64,000 nucleotides of DNA from Flavihumibacter rivuli (GCF_018595685.2 NZ_CP092334.1:3748001-3812000); one strand, 5' to 3'. Shown: positions 24,481-35,067, numbered from the stretch's first letter. Numbers and translations are program-made. Notes: generated by a model not told the origin, from the sequence alone.

Positions 24481-26859
24481 TTATGCCGAGGCAGTGACTT
24501 TGGGCAACCCTTCCTCATTTTCCGATACAGCTGGTACCATATTGATGCCTACCCTAAGGGCTTTTAAGCCCACCACCCCTTGCAGTTCTTCCAGTTCCAG
24601 TTCCTCGAGGTCGTCCTTGAGTAATTTCTTGTTCTGGAGGAATTCAATGTAATCGAGGTATTCCGATGCTTCCTTGGGCTGGGAATAGACGATAGCAATC
24701 TTTCCCGGTTGGGTCAGGCGTTCATTGGAGTTCTTAAGGTGTACTTTGTCAATCCGTTTTTTGATGATCTCATACCGAATATTATAGGCGCCATCCACAT
24801 CAAATTTCCTTTCCGCATTCCTGAAACTGATGGAAAGTGGGGTGCTATGGGCCAGGATCAGCTGGGTGGTTTGTAATGGAATGGGCAGTTTCTCCTGAAG
24901 TTGGTCAACCAAAATGGCAGCATTGGCCATGGTGGTCAGTTGCCACATTTTTAGGTTCTTCAGGAAGAAGTTGTCGAAGGGCCGGCCCGGTGTTATGGAC
25001 TGGCCGATATACATGTTGAATTCAATGCCGTCCGTAACAAAGCGTTCAAAATAATGGGGGTATATCTTCTGGGCGGTTTCTTGTTCCTGGTCAATGAACC
25101 TCGATAGCTCCTGATTGACCAGCGTAATGCTCTCCTCAAAATGATGGCGATGGTGGACCATCAGCTTGGCCTTCTCATCAATTTGCTGGAAATACTGTTC
25201 GATCCTGTCCTTCATTTCCGGCAGGATCAATTTCAGGTGCTCCAGCAACTCCACCATTTCCTCCTTCAGGAAGGCGTCAATGGTCACCTCATCCCCAGTG
25301 AACAGGATGTTGGAAGCGCTGTAACGGTATTTTTCAATGCGATAGGCCACTTCCTGCAGGATCGGCAGGCTACTTAATTGCTGGGCCTGCCGGATGATCT
25401 CCCCGGTAGCTTCCAGTTGTTCCAGCAAGTCCTTTTGGGTCGCATTGTTGCGTTCAATCGAGGAATTGCGGATATCAATAGCGCCGAATAGCGGGTACAC
25501 CTGGTCGAAAACGATCTGCTCGATCTTCGCCTTCTTTCCCATTCTTTTGTTGAGCAGGTAATGCAGGGCAGCCTCGGTAAACTTCCATTCAACAGAAGAC
25601 TGTACAGCGGTAAAGTGCCGCTTTACCACCTTATCCACTTCATTCGCCAGGATCTCGGCGGACTTCTCTAATGCCAGTACGAATAGGGGAAGGGAACTGG
25701 TTACCGGTTCCAGGTGCTGGGCCTGCAGTTTGCAGGGTTCATGGTGTACCGCAGATAGTACTCCTAATAATTCGCCGTCGTCCTTCAATGGGAAAAATGC
25801 GGCGCTTCTGTATCCCTGCTCCAAAATCCTTTCCAGGAATTGATATTCCTTAATGGTTGATTCATTGATCTCGGAAAAAAGGATGGGACGGTCGCTGGTT
25901 TTAAACAGGTCAATGAAGGCCTTGCAAAGGTCCTGCCTGGTGGCCATGCCGTTCACCGGGTGCAGCAAAAGGCTGTGTTTGGTGAACTCTTCGGAGATGA
26001 CATACTGGTTATTAACCCTGAAGAAGGGCGTGATGCCCATCTTGGCGTCACTGATGCCGATCAATGCCTGGATATCCCTTTCCAACCGGGCAAATACTGT
26101 ATTGTCCTGGATGGAATTTAGTTCCAGCAGGGTTGTTTTGATCTTGTTCAATACCTCCCGGTGGGTTACATCCTTGAGCCGGACAATGGTGAAACCCTCA
26201 AACCTGAAGTTTTCCAGGGGCAAGTATTCTTCCAGCTTGTCTATCTTGGATAATTCACTGATGTTACAGCAATGGATCTTTTGTGCCCCCAGCTCAGGGA
26301 GTTCTGTTAAGGCTATAACATCAATAAAGGTTGGGTCCAGCTCCAATTCTACATAGTTGATCAGCCCGGTTTCCTCATTGATGAAATGATGGATGGTGGA
26401 GATGTTGCCATCGATCTTCTGGTTATAGAACTTAGAGAGGATCAGTTTATAGGCAATGGAGTGCTCAAAATTGACCGGGTGTTCCGGCAGGTTGTATTCG
26501 GGTTTGTATTTCAGGTTACCCGCCTCGTCCAGGAAATGTTCCCTGAACAACTGCGAAGCATAGACCACTTTATAGGAGAAAGGCACACCGACAGCATACA
26601 GGTCCTTTTCATCAGAAACCGAAACAGGGAAGAGGGTGGTCATGAGCATATCTACCCATTCCGCCTGTTGGGCCAGGATATCTTCATTATCAATGGTGGC
26701 AAGCAGTTCAGGATAGCGGCGGATACGGGCAAATAAACGGGCATAGAGTTTACTGGCTCCCTTGCTTCCGGAAACAGCCTTTTTCTCGATCGCATTCACC
26801 AGGGGCCTGAAAGATAGACTTGTCCTGATCTTCGGGTCTTTGGGTAAAAATGGTTCCAT
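24481..26859 (-). CDS. GAF-domain-containing cytoplasmic protein of unknown function
   Basis: 792 residues, no signal peptide and no membrane helix. A GAF-like segment lies at about 290-400, ending in SAAFFPLKDDGELLGVLSAV, and the rest is helical, with a likely coiled-coil around 470-600 and a C-terminal alpha-beta part. No kinase, cyclase or DNA-binding domain is visible. GAF domains bind small molecules or serve as dimer interfaces; large proteins of this kind are common in Bacteroidota without a known job. It has its own promoter (TAATTTTG at 26886-26893) and is convergent with the phosphoesterase fusion (23-base gap). Confidence 0.65.
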   Translation of the reverse strand: MEPFLPKDPKIRTSLSFRPLVNAIEKKAVSGSKGASKLYARLFARIRRYPELLATIDNEDILAQQAEWVDMLMTTLFPVSVSDEKDLYAVGVPFSYKVVYASQLFREHFLDEAGNLKYKPEYNLPEHPVNFEHSIAYKLILSKFYNQKIDGNISTIHHFINEETGLINYVELELDPTFIDVIALTELPELGAQKIHCCNISELSKIDKLEEYLPLENFRFEGFTIVRLKDVTHREVLNKIKTTLLELNSIQDNTVFARLERDIQALIGISDAKMGITPFFRVNNQYVISEEFTKHSLLLHPVNGMATRQDLCKAFIDLFKTSDRPILFSEINESTIKEYQFLERILEQGYRSAAFFPLKDDGELLGVLSAVHHEPCKLQAQHLEPVTSSLPLFVLALEKSAEILANEVDKVVKRHFTAVQSSVEWKFTEAALHYLLNKRMGKKAKIEQIVFDQVYPLFGAIDIRNSSIERNNATQKDLLEQLEATGEIIRQAQQLSSLPILQEVAYRIEKYRYSASNILFTGDEVTIDAFLKEEMVELLEHLKLILPEMKDRIEQYFQQIDEKAKLMVHHRHHFEESITLVNQELSRFIDQEQETAQKIYPHYFERFVTDGIEFNMYIGQSITPGRPFDNFFLKNLKMWQLTTMANAAILVDQLQEKLPIPLQTTQLILAHSTPLSISFRNAERKFDVDGAYNIRYEIIKKRIDKVHLKNSNERLTQPGKIAIVYSQPKEASEYLDYIEFLQNKKLLKDDLEELELEELQGVVGLKALRVGINMVPAVSENEEGLPKVTASA

Positions 26860-26885
26860 CGCTTGCCTTTAGGTAGTTAATAGTA

Positions 26886-26893
26886 CAAAATTA
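26886..26893 (-). promoter_or_regulatory. -7 element TAATTTTG for the GAF protein gene
   Basis: Exact TAnnTTTG on the minus strand, 26 bases before the ATG at 26859. Confidence 0.55.
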
Positions 26894-26973
26894 GTCTTTT
26901 GTCCAGCGATACCGGAAATCAGGGCCTTTCCGCCCGGCATTTATTATGAAAATTTTACAGTTGTCCGGCCATT

Positions 26974-27004
26974 AAAAAAGCCTGTCGGGCTGACAGGCTT
27001 TTTT
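26974..27004 (-). terminator. Rho-independent terminator of the L,D-transpeptidase gene
   Basis: A6-GCCTGTC-gggct-GACAGGC-T6. Strong stem with T-tract on the minus strand, 53 bases after the stop at 27057. Symmetric A/T tails allow it to work from both sides. Confidence 0.88.
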
Positions 27005-27056
27005 AATCTATTCTCTGGTCTTGCTATTCTATCTATCTAATCTTATGGTTTTCAGT

Positions 27057-28331
27057 TTATTGACCTGCGTCGCCAGTATTGGTGGCCTCATCCGGCAGGT
27101 AGTTGTCATCAAAGATCCACATGAGGATGGGCTTTTTGTTTTTTTCCATTACGCCCTTGAGGGATTCCAGGAAGTCGGGGGAAACGGAGGGACAACCTTC
27201 ACTTTGCCAGATGGGGAAGTTGGTTTCCTCATTGGGTATTACGCCCATGGCATGCAATACGATGGCCCTTTTCTCCGCATTCTTGTTGGTGGGGTCAAGG
27301 CCATGCATCTTGTAGGACATCCCGAAATCACCTTCATATTGCCTGCCCATTTTATAGATGCCGAGTGAGGTACACCTGCTGCCGGATTGGTCTGAATAGT
27401 CCTTATCGATAGAGAATTTTTCCTTGCCTTTACCATGCGCTACCATGCCTGACATTTCTATGCTCATGGTCTTCAGGTTGATCACGAAAAAGCGCTTCTT
27501 GCTCGATTTCATTCCCATGTCGATCAGGAAGGCATATTCGGTATTGTATCCCCTCTGCTTAGCCATATTGGCCAGTTTGTTGGCTTTCCGGGTAAGTTCC
27601 TGTGCATCATAGCGGTTGGTTCCGATCTCTTCAGAGAAGCCATCATATTGGGGTGGAATGTATTTCAGTAAGTGGTATTTCACATTCAGTTTGCCGCGGT
27701 ACTTCACCGTTTTGGATTCTGTTTCCTCGGCCGCGTCAATGGCGGAATTATCAACCAGTGTAAGGTTACGGGTGGTTACTGTTTCGTTATTCACCTTCAC
27801 CTTCATGGTCTCATTTGCCTTGGCCGGATAGGCTACATTTGTCACAATTGTCCTGGTATTGGCGGCAGGCTGCTTTTTTTCCTGCCTGGCCACGGGTTCA
27901 CCTGACAGTTCCTGGGTGGGAACTTCCCTGGCAGCTGATATCAGTTCCGGGTTGATGGAATTCTTCGGTTGAAGGGGTACGATCTTGGCCGCCATCACCG
28001 TATTGATCCTGGGTTTCAGGTTCACCAGTTTAGCTGGGGCTTTTACCGCATTCTTGTTACTGGCGGCAATGGCTGATTTGCCATAGGATTCGTTCACCAT
28101 CCTGATCTTTTTGTTGGCCTTCTTTTGCAGGTAGGTGGAATTACTCGCCAGCAAGGCTTTCTTGCCATTGGGTGTTTTGGCAGCCAGTGCCACTTTCGCC
28201 TCCGTGGGCATTATTTTGGTTTCCCTTATCGGCAACTCATTGGTTGCGGGGGATGATTTGTCCTCGAAAAGTATGGAGCCCAGGAATAGGCTGGCCAATA
28301 CCAGTTCTGCGAGGTAGAACTTTGTTTTCAT
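27057..28331 (-). CDS. Exported murein L,D-transpeptidase catalytic-domain protein (YkuD_2 family)
   Basis: 424 residues with an N-terminal signal/anchor (KFYLAELVLASLFLG). Residues about 25-200 are a low-complexity Ala/Lys/Pro-rich stretch, likely a spacer that binds or crosses the wall. The last 190 residues are a YkuD_2-type catalytic domain: AHGKGKEKFS, SRCTSLGIYKMG, SYKMHGLD, IVLHAM and the catalytic Cys in WQSEGCPSVSPDF. Such enzymes make 3-3 cross-links or anchor proteins to peptidoglycan, or may hydrolyse; which one is unknown. Single gene with its own terminator. A second, shorter L,D-transpeptidase lies at 48838-49404. Confidence 0.82.
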   Translation of the reverse strand: MKTKFYLAELVLASLFLGSILFEDKSSPATNELPIRETKIMPTEAKVALAAKTPNGKKALLASNSTYLQKKANKKIRMVNESYGKSAIAASNKNAVKAPAKLVNLKPRINTVMAAKIVPLQPKNSINPELISAAREVPTQELSGEPVARQEKKQPAANTRTIVTNVAYPAKANETMKVKVNNETVTTRNLTLVDNSAIDAAEETESKTVKYRGKLNVKYHLLKYIPPQYDGFSEEIGTNRYDAQELTRKANKLANMAKQRGYNTEYAFLIDMGMKSSKKRFFVINLKTMSIEMSGMVAHGKGKEKFSIDKDYSDQSGSRCTSLGIYKMGRQYEGDFGMSYKMHGLDPTNKNAEKRAIVLHAMGVIPNEETNFPIWQSEGCPSVSPDFLESLKGVMEKNKKPILMWIFDDNYLPDEATNTGDAGQ

Positions 28332-28437
28332 AGACCAGATTTTGATAGAATTCGGATTACTGTCTATTAAACGAGTTTTCCACCTTTTTTGTATGCGGGA
28401 CGGCCTCTTTTTAGCGTAAAAACTGGCCAGGCAATCG

Positions 28438-28460
28438 TAAAATTCCCCAGTGAAGGGGAA
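28438..28460 (-). terminator. Weak terminator after nth
   Basis: Minus strand TTCCCC-ttcact-GGGGAA followed by TTTT, 45 bases beyond the nth stop. Short six-base stem, so efficiency is uncertain. Confidence 0.4.
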
Positions 28461-28504
28461 GGAAGGGAGATAAATATTTGAAAACCAGGGAATTTACAAG
28501 CGGG

Positions 28505-29170
28505 TTACTGTGCTTTCGAAGGCCTGTTCTTTTTTCTTGATGCGCTATAAAATTTACAGATTCCACTCAGGCCGCAGGCTTCACATTTGGGATTACGGGC
28601 GGTACAGACATAACGGCCATGAAGGATAAGCCAATGATGGGCCTTATGGATCAGGTCCTTGGGCAGGTGGGAGATCAGTTGCTTTTCCGCGGCCAGGGGA
28701 GTAGTGGCCTTCCTGGTCAGTCCCAGCCGGGCTGACACCCTGAAAACATGGGTATCAACGGCCATATTGGGTTGGGCATCGATCACAGAGGTAATGACAT
28801 TAGCAGTTTTACGGCCAACCCCGGGGAGTTTTACCAGTTCCTCTACGGTCATCGGTATTTCGCCACCGAACTCTTCCACCAGTTTTTTCCCCAGGCCCAG
28901 CAGGTGTTTTGTCTTGTTGTTGGGATAGGAAATGCTCCTGATCAGCGGGAAGAGGTCATCGTAGCTGGCATTGGCCAGTGATTCCGGATCCGGATAGCGC
29001 TCAAACAGGGCAGGAGTGGTCAGGTTCACCCTTTTATCGGTGCATTGGGCAGATAAAACAACAGCCACCAAAAGCTGGAAAGGATTGTCGTACAACAATT
29101 CCGTTTCAGCATTGGGGGCATGCTGTTGGAAATAATCTATTACGTGCTGGTAACGTTCCCTGGTTGTCAT
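28505..29170 (-). CDS. nth: Endonuclease III (DNA glycosylase/AP lyase)
   Basis: 221 residues. Helix-hairpin-helix LPGVGRKTANV with catalytic Lys121, catalytic Asp139 in AVDTHVFRV, and a C-terminal [4Fe-4S] site with Cys189, 196, 199 and 205 (spacing C-x6-C-x2-C-x5-C). The enzyme removes oxidised pyrimidines and cuts the abasic strand in base-excision repair. It lies 42 bases downstream of the 77-residue helical gene (29213-29446) on the same strand, probably one transcript. Length and motifs are standard for the family. Confidence 0.95.
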   Translation of the reverse strand: MTTRERYQHVIDYFQQHAPNAETELLYDNPFQLLVAVVLSAQCTDKRVNLTTPALFERYPDPESLANASYDDLFPLIRSISYPNNKTKHLLGLGKKLVEEFGGEIPMTVEELVKLPGVGRKTANVITSVIDAQPNMAVDTHVFRVSARLGLTRKATTPLAAEKQLISHLPKDLIHKAHHWLILHGRYVCTARNPKCEACGLSGICKFYSASRKKNRPSKAQ

Positions 29171-29212
29171 GTGTGGAAAAAACCGGCCACGAATTTAATG
29201 CAAATCAATGCA

Positions 29213-29446
29213 TTAATGAGTCGTTTCCACGGTTGTTTCGCGGGCATAGGCCAAAACATTCAGGATGGATTCCATCCTGGGCGATTGCAGTGGCTGTTCT
29301 AATTCCTTGATAGATTCCTGCAGGATGGTCAGTTTCTCACGAAGTGACCAGTCTTGTTTGAGGGCTGCTTCAATAGCAGCAGTTTGTTCGGGGGAAGTTT
29401 CTTTGTACAAATACAGCAGTAAATCTTCCTGAGTAAAGATTGACAT
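29213..29446 (-). CDS. Small helical protein resembling a free anti-sigma N-terminal domain
   Basis: 77 residues from ATG 29446; a TTG two codons earlier is less likely. All-helical with no Cys or His zinc ligands and no membrane helix. The segment YLYKETSPEQTAAIEAALKQ followed by DWSLREKL closely parallels each half of the duplicated N-terminal domain of the anti-sigma protein at 51918-52997 (LYIDNELSDEQKAAVEAFVE and NPDLRQEL). It may thus bind a sigma factor or act as an assembly domain, but it has no membrane anchor and sits upstream of nth rather than a sigma gene. Function unknown. Confidence 0.6.
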   Translation of the reverse strand: MSIFTQEDLLLYLYKETSPEQTAAIEAALKQDWSLREKLTILQESIKELEQPLQSPRMESILNVLAYARETTVETTH

Positions 29447-29594
29447 ACGCAAACCATTTTTTTTGTCCAGTTATAAATACCCGAGGTCCAGTCGGGTTCG
29501 TCCGATACTAAAAACGGGGTGAGGGTGATATTATTGCCTTAACCAAAAAATAATTTAGAAAGTTTGGCGATAATGTCGGTCAACAACAGGTAGA

Positions 29595-29945
29595 TTATTC
29601 TTCAGGGTATTGATTATCAGTAGATGGCACAACGAAGAGGTCTTCGTTATCCCTTTTCATCCGGTATTTTTCACGGGCATATTTTTCCAGCAGGGCGGGA
29701 TCTGTTTGCAGTTTATCCAGTTCTGCACGCGTCGCGGTCAGCTGGCCCTGGTAATATTCCTTGCTTTCTTCCAGTTGCCGTAGTTCCTTTTTGTACCGGA
29801 AATGGGTGGTGATCACATCCCGGTCATCAAAGAAGACCATCCAAATACAGAAACCCGCCAGCGTGAGCAGGTATTTGTTCTTGAGGAAGGAAGGCAACTT
29901 TTTCAATGTCAATTCATTAGAAAAGGAAGGGTAGCCTGGCCTCAA
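29595..29945 (-). CDS. Septum formation initiator family protein (FtsB/DivIC-like)
   Basis: 116 residues from the TTG at 29945, or 103 from TTG 29906 (LKKLPSFLKNKYLL); no ATG start is available, and the shorter form fits the family better because the longer one begins inside a hairpin loop. One membrane helix (KYLLTLAGFCIWMVFF), a coiled coil (ELRQLEESKEYYQGQLTATR) and the family-typical YAREKYRMKRDNEDLFVV. FtsB/DivIC proteins sit in the divisome with FtsL and FtsQ/DivIB and link wall synthesis to division. It follows enolase closely, a gene order seen in other bacteria (eno-ftsB), which supports the call. Confidence 0.85.
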   Translation of the reverse strand: MRPGYPSFSNELTLKKLPSFLKNKYLLTLAGFCIWMVFFDDRDVITTHFRYKKELRQLEESKEYYQGQLTATRAELDKLQTDPALLEKYAREKYRMKRDNEDLFVVPSTDNQYPEE

Positions 29946-29972
29946 TGTAGCTCGCTGCCGAACTACCCTTCC
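29925..29972 (-). terminator. Inverted repeat after enolase, possible terminator or intercistronic hairpin
   Basis: Perfect 10-base arms GGAAGGGTAG (29925-29934) and CTACCCTTCC (29963-29972) around a 28-base loop; on the minus strand the second arm is followed by TTTTCT. It begins eight bases after the enolase stop and covers the longest possible start of the divIC-like gene. It could terminate enolase mRNA or cut expression of the division gene relative to enolase. Confidence 0.5.
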
Positions 29973-29980
29973 CTTATGGG

Positions 29981-31342
<1,362 letters not shown>

Positions 31343-32251
31343 TTAGGCCTTCGTCAGTTCCCGGAATACCTCTTCCAATCCCTTGCTCCCTGTTTGCAGG
31401 GAGATGATGTTCAGGTTATTGGCCACGGCCATTTCCAGGACCTGCTTCTTGGTTTCATTTAGGTCGGATGAGCTGATCTCCCATTCCTGCGGGCTGATCC
31501 GGGTAAGGTTCGCCATATTGCTGACGTTCCTCTCCAGCCATTGGCTTTCAAGGGGTTCTGCAAATTGAACCCTAAGGATGGGTTGGTTATTGTGTTGCCT
31601 CAGGTTGGCCAGTGAATCATCAGCGATCAGCTTTCCCTTGTTGATGATGACCACCCTGTCGCATATGGCTTCTACTTCCTGCAGGATATGGGAAGAGAAA
31701 AGTACGGTTTTGCTGGCGCCCAATTGGCGGATCAATTCCCTGATCTCAATTATCTGGTTGGGGTCCAGACCTGTAGTGGGTTCGTCAAGGATCAGGACTT
31801 CAGGGTCATGGATGAGTGCTGCGGCCAACCCAACCCTTTGCTTGTATCCCTTCGAGAGCTGTCCGATCTTCTTGTTGCTTTCCGGTCCGAGTCCTACCAT
31901 GGTGATCACCTCTTCAACCCTTTTTGCCTTGTCGGGAAGGGTATGCACATCGGCCATGAAATGAAGGTATTCCCGCACAAACATGTCAAAATAGAGGGGA
32001 TTGGCTTCCGGCAGGTAGCCGATCTTGCCCTTGGCTTCCAGGGGCTGGTCCTGCACGTTGATGCCACACACAACGGTCCGTCCTCCGGTAGGGAGCAAAT
32101 AACCGGTCAGGATCTTCATGGTGGTAGATTTCCCGGCGCCGTTAGGGCCAAGGAAGCCTACGATCTCGCCTTTGCGTACCTCAAAGGAAACGTTGTTGAC
32201 TGCAGTTTGTTGGTCATAGACCTTCACTAAAGACTGAACCGAAATGGACAT
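31343..32251 (-). CDS. gldA: ABC transporter ATP-binding protein, GldA-type
   Basis: 302 residues: Walker A GPNGAGKS at 35-42, signature LSKGYKQR, Walker B LILDEPTTGLDP and the H-loop SSHIL. The C-terminal extension (about 225-302) and overall sequence fit GldA, the ATPase of the GldAFG ABC transporter needed for gliding in flavobacteria and conserved in many non-gliding Bacteroidota. GldF/GldG membrane subunits are not in the window, so the gene is separated from its expected partners. It could instead be another ABC-2 type drug or polymer exporter ATPase; the GldA name is likely but not certain. Confidence 0.8.
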   Translation of the reverse strand: MSISVQSLVKVYDQQTAVNNVSFEVRKGEIVGFLGPNGAGKSTTMKILTGYLLPTGGRTVVCGINVQDQPLEAKGKIGYLPEANPLYFDMFVREYLHFMADVHTLPDKAKRVEEVITMVGLGPESNKKIGQLSKGYKQRVGLAAALIHDPEVLILDEPTTGLDPNQIIEIRELIRQLGASKTVLFSSHILQEVEAICDRVVIINKGKLIADDSLANLRQHNNQPILRVQFAEPLESQWLERNVSNMANLTRISPQEWEISSSDLNETKKQVLEMAVANNLNIISLQTGSKGLEEVFRELTKA

Positions 32252-32258
32252 AGTGCAA

Positions 32259-32266
32259 CAAACCTA
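32259..32266 (-). promoter_or_regulatory. -7 element TAGGTTTG for the gldA-like gene
   Basis: Exact TAnnTTTG on the minus strand, seven bases before the ATG at 32251, so the leader is almost absent. Confidence 0.6.
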
Positions 32267-32319
32267 CTGAAAAATGACATGAGAAAAACAGGATGGGACG
32301 CTGCCCGGAAGGTATTCAT

Positions 32320-32350
32320 AAAAAAAGGGCACCACCATTGGGTGCCCTTC
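32320..32350 (-). terminator. Rho-independent terminator of the sulP-carbonic anhydrase operon
   Basis: Minus strand AAGGGCACC-loop-GGTGCCCTT followed by a run of T (genomic A-tract at 32320-32326), starting 16 bases after the carbonic anhydrase stop. Confidence 0.88.
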
Positions 32351-32365
32351 TTATCCTTAGCTCGG

Positions 32366-32998
32366 TTAAAGGTCGTCAAACTCGTAAATTTCATCGATAT
32401 GCGTTCCGGGTGGCATGTCGAAAACCGGCTTGATCAAGCCGTCTTTCAGGCCGTAGACCCAGCCATGCAGGTGGGGACGCTGGAATTCCTTCCAGGCCTT
32501 CTGGATGATACTGGTCTTGGCCAGGTTGATCACCTGCTCCTGAACATTCAGTTCAACCAGCCTGTTGGTCCTCTCTTCCATATCAGGGATGCTATCCACT
32601 TCTTCCCGATGGAAACGGTACACATCCTTGATATTGCGCAGCCATTTATTGATGATGCCGAAGTTGTGCTGGGTCATAGCGGCCTTCACCCCGCCACAGC
32701 CGTAATGACCACAAACGATCACATGCTTCACCTTAAGGTGTTCAACGGCATAGTCAAGTACGCTGAGCAGGTTGAGGTCGGTATGGACCACCATATTGGC
32801 GATATTCCGGTGTACGAAGATCTCGCCGGGTTGGGTTCCGGTGATCTCATTGGCCGGTACCCGGCTATCGCTGCAGCCGATCCAGAGGAACTCGGGTGTT
32901 TGCAGGTGAGCCAGCCTGCTGAAATATTCGGGGTCATCCGCTACCTTTTCAACGGCCCAGGCTTTATTCTCCAGTAATAATCTTTCGTATGCATTCAT
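32366..32998 (-). CDS. Beta-class carbonic anhydrase
   Basis: 210 residues. Zinc ligands Cys42, His98 and Cys101 with the catalytic dyad Asp44-Arg46 ([11 protein letters not shown] and VCGHYGCGG). It interconverts CO2 and bicarbonate in the cytoplasm. Its ATG overlaps the stop of the SulP transporter gene by four bases (ATGA), a strong sign of translational coupling and joint function: the transporter brings in an anion, most simply bicarbonate, and the anhydrase equilibrates it with CO2. Single-chain, normal length. Confidence 0.95.
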   Translation of the reverse strand: MNAYERLLLENKAWAVEKVADDPEYFSRLAHLQTPEFLWIGCSDSRVPANEITGTQPGEIFVHRNIANMVVHTDLNLLSVLDYAVEHLKVKHVIVCGHYGCGGVKAAMTQHNFGIINKWLRNIKDVYRFHREEVDSIPDMEERTNRLVELNVQEQVINLAKTSIIQKAWKEFQRPHLHGWVYGLKDGLIKPVFDMPPGTHIDEIYEFDDL

Positions 32999-34572
32999 GC
33001 TGGTATATTTTGTTGGTTATGGTATTTGCTGAATCCCTGTTCTTTATACAGGCTTTTCTTCAATTCTGTGTTGATGTTCTTGAGATGGGCGTGTTTCATG
33101 AAATCTTCGATCACTTCTATCACATCCTTGTCGATAAAGTCGGCCCTTGTTGCATCGATCAGCACGTAGGCGTTTTCCGGCACTTTTTCCAATTTCCTTT
33201 TGATGATCGGCTTGTTCAGGAAGGATACGTCTTTGCGCAAGCGGAACAGGTAACGGTTCTCATCGTTTACCACAAATACAGCTGATTTGAAATTGCTTCG
33301 CATTACAAAGAAAAGCCCTGCCAGGCATCCGATCATGATTCCCATCAATAAATCGGTAAATAAAATGGCCAGGATGGTGATAAGGAAGGGGGCGAACTGG
33401 TCGAATCCCTTGGTGTAAAATTCCCTGAAAATGGAGGGTTTGGCCAGTTTGAAGCCCGTGTAGATCAAAACGGCCGCAAGGGCGGGTAAAGGAATAAGGT
33501 TCAGTATTTTAGGGATGAAGGCCACACAAAGCAGCAGGAGGATGCCATGCAGGATGGCGGACATCTTTGACTTGGCGCCTGAATTGACATTGGCCGAGGT
33601 CCTTACGATCACCGAGGTAACCGGTAAGCCACCCAGCAAGCCCGATAGCATATTGCCGATCCCCTGGGCTTTCAACTCCCTGTTGGTAGGCGTAACGCGT
33701 TGGTAGGGGTCTAGTTCATCTGCTGCCTCAATGTTGAGCAGGGTTTCCAGGCTGGCCACGATGGCCAGGGTTAGGGCGCTGGCCCAGACCTGGATATTGG
33801 TCAATTGCTTCCAGTCAGGGAAAGTGAAGAAGGAAAGGAAACCCTGGAAGGACTCTGCCACTGGTATCTTCACCAGGTTCTTGCTTTGCAGGGCATATTC
33901 GGGCATGTTTTGAAGGAACCAGGCATTGATCCCAACCCCTGCCAAAACGACGATCAGTGGTGCCGGTACCAACTGGAAAAACTTGCTTTTGGCCGCCAGG
34001 AACTTTTCCCAAAAGACCATGATCCCCAGGGAAACAAGCCCGATCGCTGCCGCCAGGGGCATAAAATAATTGAGGGCGGTAAAGATTCCGGTGAAAGTGT
34101 TTTCGCCATCAGGCTGGCGGAAGCTTTCGTCCCCTTCAAAATCCGCATCATAACCTACCAGGTGGGGAAGCTGTTTGAGGATCAGGATCAGGCCTATGGC
34201 TGCCAGCATTGCCTTGATCACGGAGGAAGGGACGTAATCGCCAAGGACACCTGCTTTCAGGTAGCCCAGGGCCAATTGAAAAGCGCCGGCAATGACCACT
34301 GCCAGCAGGAAGGCTTCAAAATGGGGAAGTTTGGCGATGGCTGCGGCTACAATTGCGGTTAGTCCGGCGGCCGGTCCACTCACGCTCAAATGGGAACCGC
34401 TGAAAATCCCAATGACTATACCGCCAACGATCCCTGCAATGATACCGGAGAAAAGCGGGGCGTTGGAGCCAAGGGCAATGCCCAGGCAAAGGGGAAGGGC
34501 AACGAGGAATACTACTACGGATGCAGGAAAGTCAGACGACAGGTTGCTAACATAATGTTGCAGTCGACGCAT
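32995..34572 (-). CDS. SulP family anion transporter (probable bicarbonate transporter) with STAS domain
   Basis: 525 residues. About 12 membrane segments in residues 10-420 with SulP features ([53 protein letters not shown]). The C-terminal ~90 residues form a short STAS domain ([20 protein letters not shown]). SulP carriers move sulfate, bicarbonate, dicarboxylates or other anions. The four-base overlap with carbonic anhydrase points to bicarbonate. A 118-residue membrane protein of unknown function lies 94 bases upstream. Confidence 0.9.
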   Translation of the reverse strand: MRRLQHYVSNLSSDFPASVVVFLVALPLCLGIALGSNAPLFSGIIAGIVGGIVIGIFSGSHLSVSGPAAGLTAIVAAAIAKLPHFEAFLLAVVIAGAFQLALGYLKAGVLGDYVPSSVIKAMLAAIGLILILKQLPHLVGYDADFEGDESFRQPDGENTFTGIFTALNYFMPLAAAIGLVSLGIMVFWEKFLAAKSKFFQLVPAPLIVVLAGVGINAWFLQNMPEYALQSKNLVKIPVAESFQGFLSFFTFPDWKQLTNIQVWASALTLAIVASLETLLNIEAADELDPYQRVTPTNRELKAQGIGNMLSGLLGGLPVTSVIVRTSANVNSGAKSKMSAILHGILLLLCVAFIPKILNLIPLPALAAVLIYTGFKLAKPSIFREFYTKGFDQFAPFLITILAILFTDLLMGIMIGCLAGLFFVMRSNFKSAVFVVNDENRYLFRLRKDVSFLNKPIIKRKLEKVPENAYVLIDATRADFIDKDVIEVIEDFMKHAHLKNINTELKKSLYKEQGFSKYHNQQNIPA

Positions 34573-34666
34573 ACAAAGAAATTTGTCATGTTAGAAATAG
34601 GGTGGCACGCTGGGCAGTAACAAAGCCCGATTGTTGCCAGGGTCAATAAAAGGAAAGAAGGGTTGG

Positions 34667-35023
34667 TCAGGCTTCGGGAGGAGGGGAGAAGCGCTGTGCG
34701 TGCTTGGAGGATATGAACCCAATGGAGTGGGGGACGATGAATTGCTTTTCAGCTACTTTCAGTATTTCCATCATGGCCGCATAATCCATGAACTGGTGGT
34801 GGATGGGCTTGCCACTGTGATGCTCTTCATTGATGCCACTGCCGCCACCGCTTTTTGCCTCTTCTTCAACCGTATTCAGGACAATGCTCCTGTTCTGCTT
34901 GGTCGTAAAGGGAAGGGATACCAGGCTTAGGCCGAGGATGAAAGTAAAAAGGATGGCCGCCGCCGCGATCAGCCATTTGATCTTAAATAGCCTGGGGTTA
35001 TATATATGGCGTTTGGCAACCAT
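34667..35023 (-). CDS. Small single-pass membrane protein of unknown function with its own operator
   Basis: 118 residues. One membrane helix at about 17-38 (IKWLIAAAAILFTFILGLSL), followed by a likely extracytoplasmic tail with a Gly/Ser-rich, His-containing stretch (SGGGSGINEEHHSGKPIHHQ). No known domain recognised. The gene has a TAGCTTTG box ten bases before the start and a perfect palindrome just upstream (35045-35067), so it looks specifically regulated. It lies upstream of sulP-carbonic anhydrase on the same strand with a 94-base gap; co-transcription is possible. Confidence 0.6.
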   Translation of the reverse strand: MVAKRHIYNPRLFKIKWLIAAAAILFTFILGLSLVSLPFTTKQNRSIVLNTVEEEAKSGGGSGINEEHHSGKPIHHQFMDYAAMMEILKVAEKQFIVPHSIGFISSKHAQRFSPPPEA

Positions 35024-35033
35024 GGGTATTCAG

Positions 35034-35067
35034 CAAAGCTATAGTTCTACAACCAATTGTTGTAGAA
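35034..35067 (-). promoter_or_regulatory. -7 element plus perfect palindromic operator upstream of the 118-residue membrane protein gene
   Basis: TAGCTTTG (minus strand, 35041-35034) is an exact -7 element. Immediately upstream, TTCTACAAC-N5-GTTGTAGAA (35045-35067) is a perfect palindrome with 9-base arms. It fills the spacer and -33 region, the position expected for a repressor, or for an activator replacing a poor -33 element. Confidence 0.6.
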
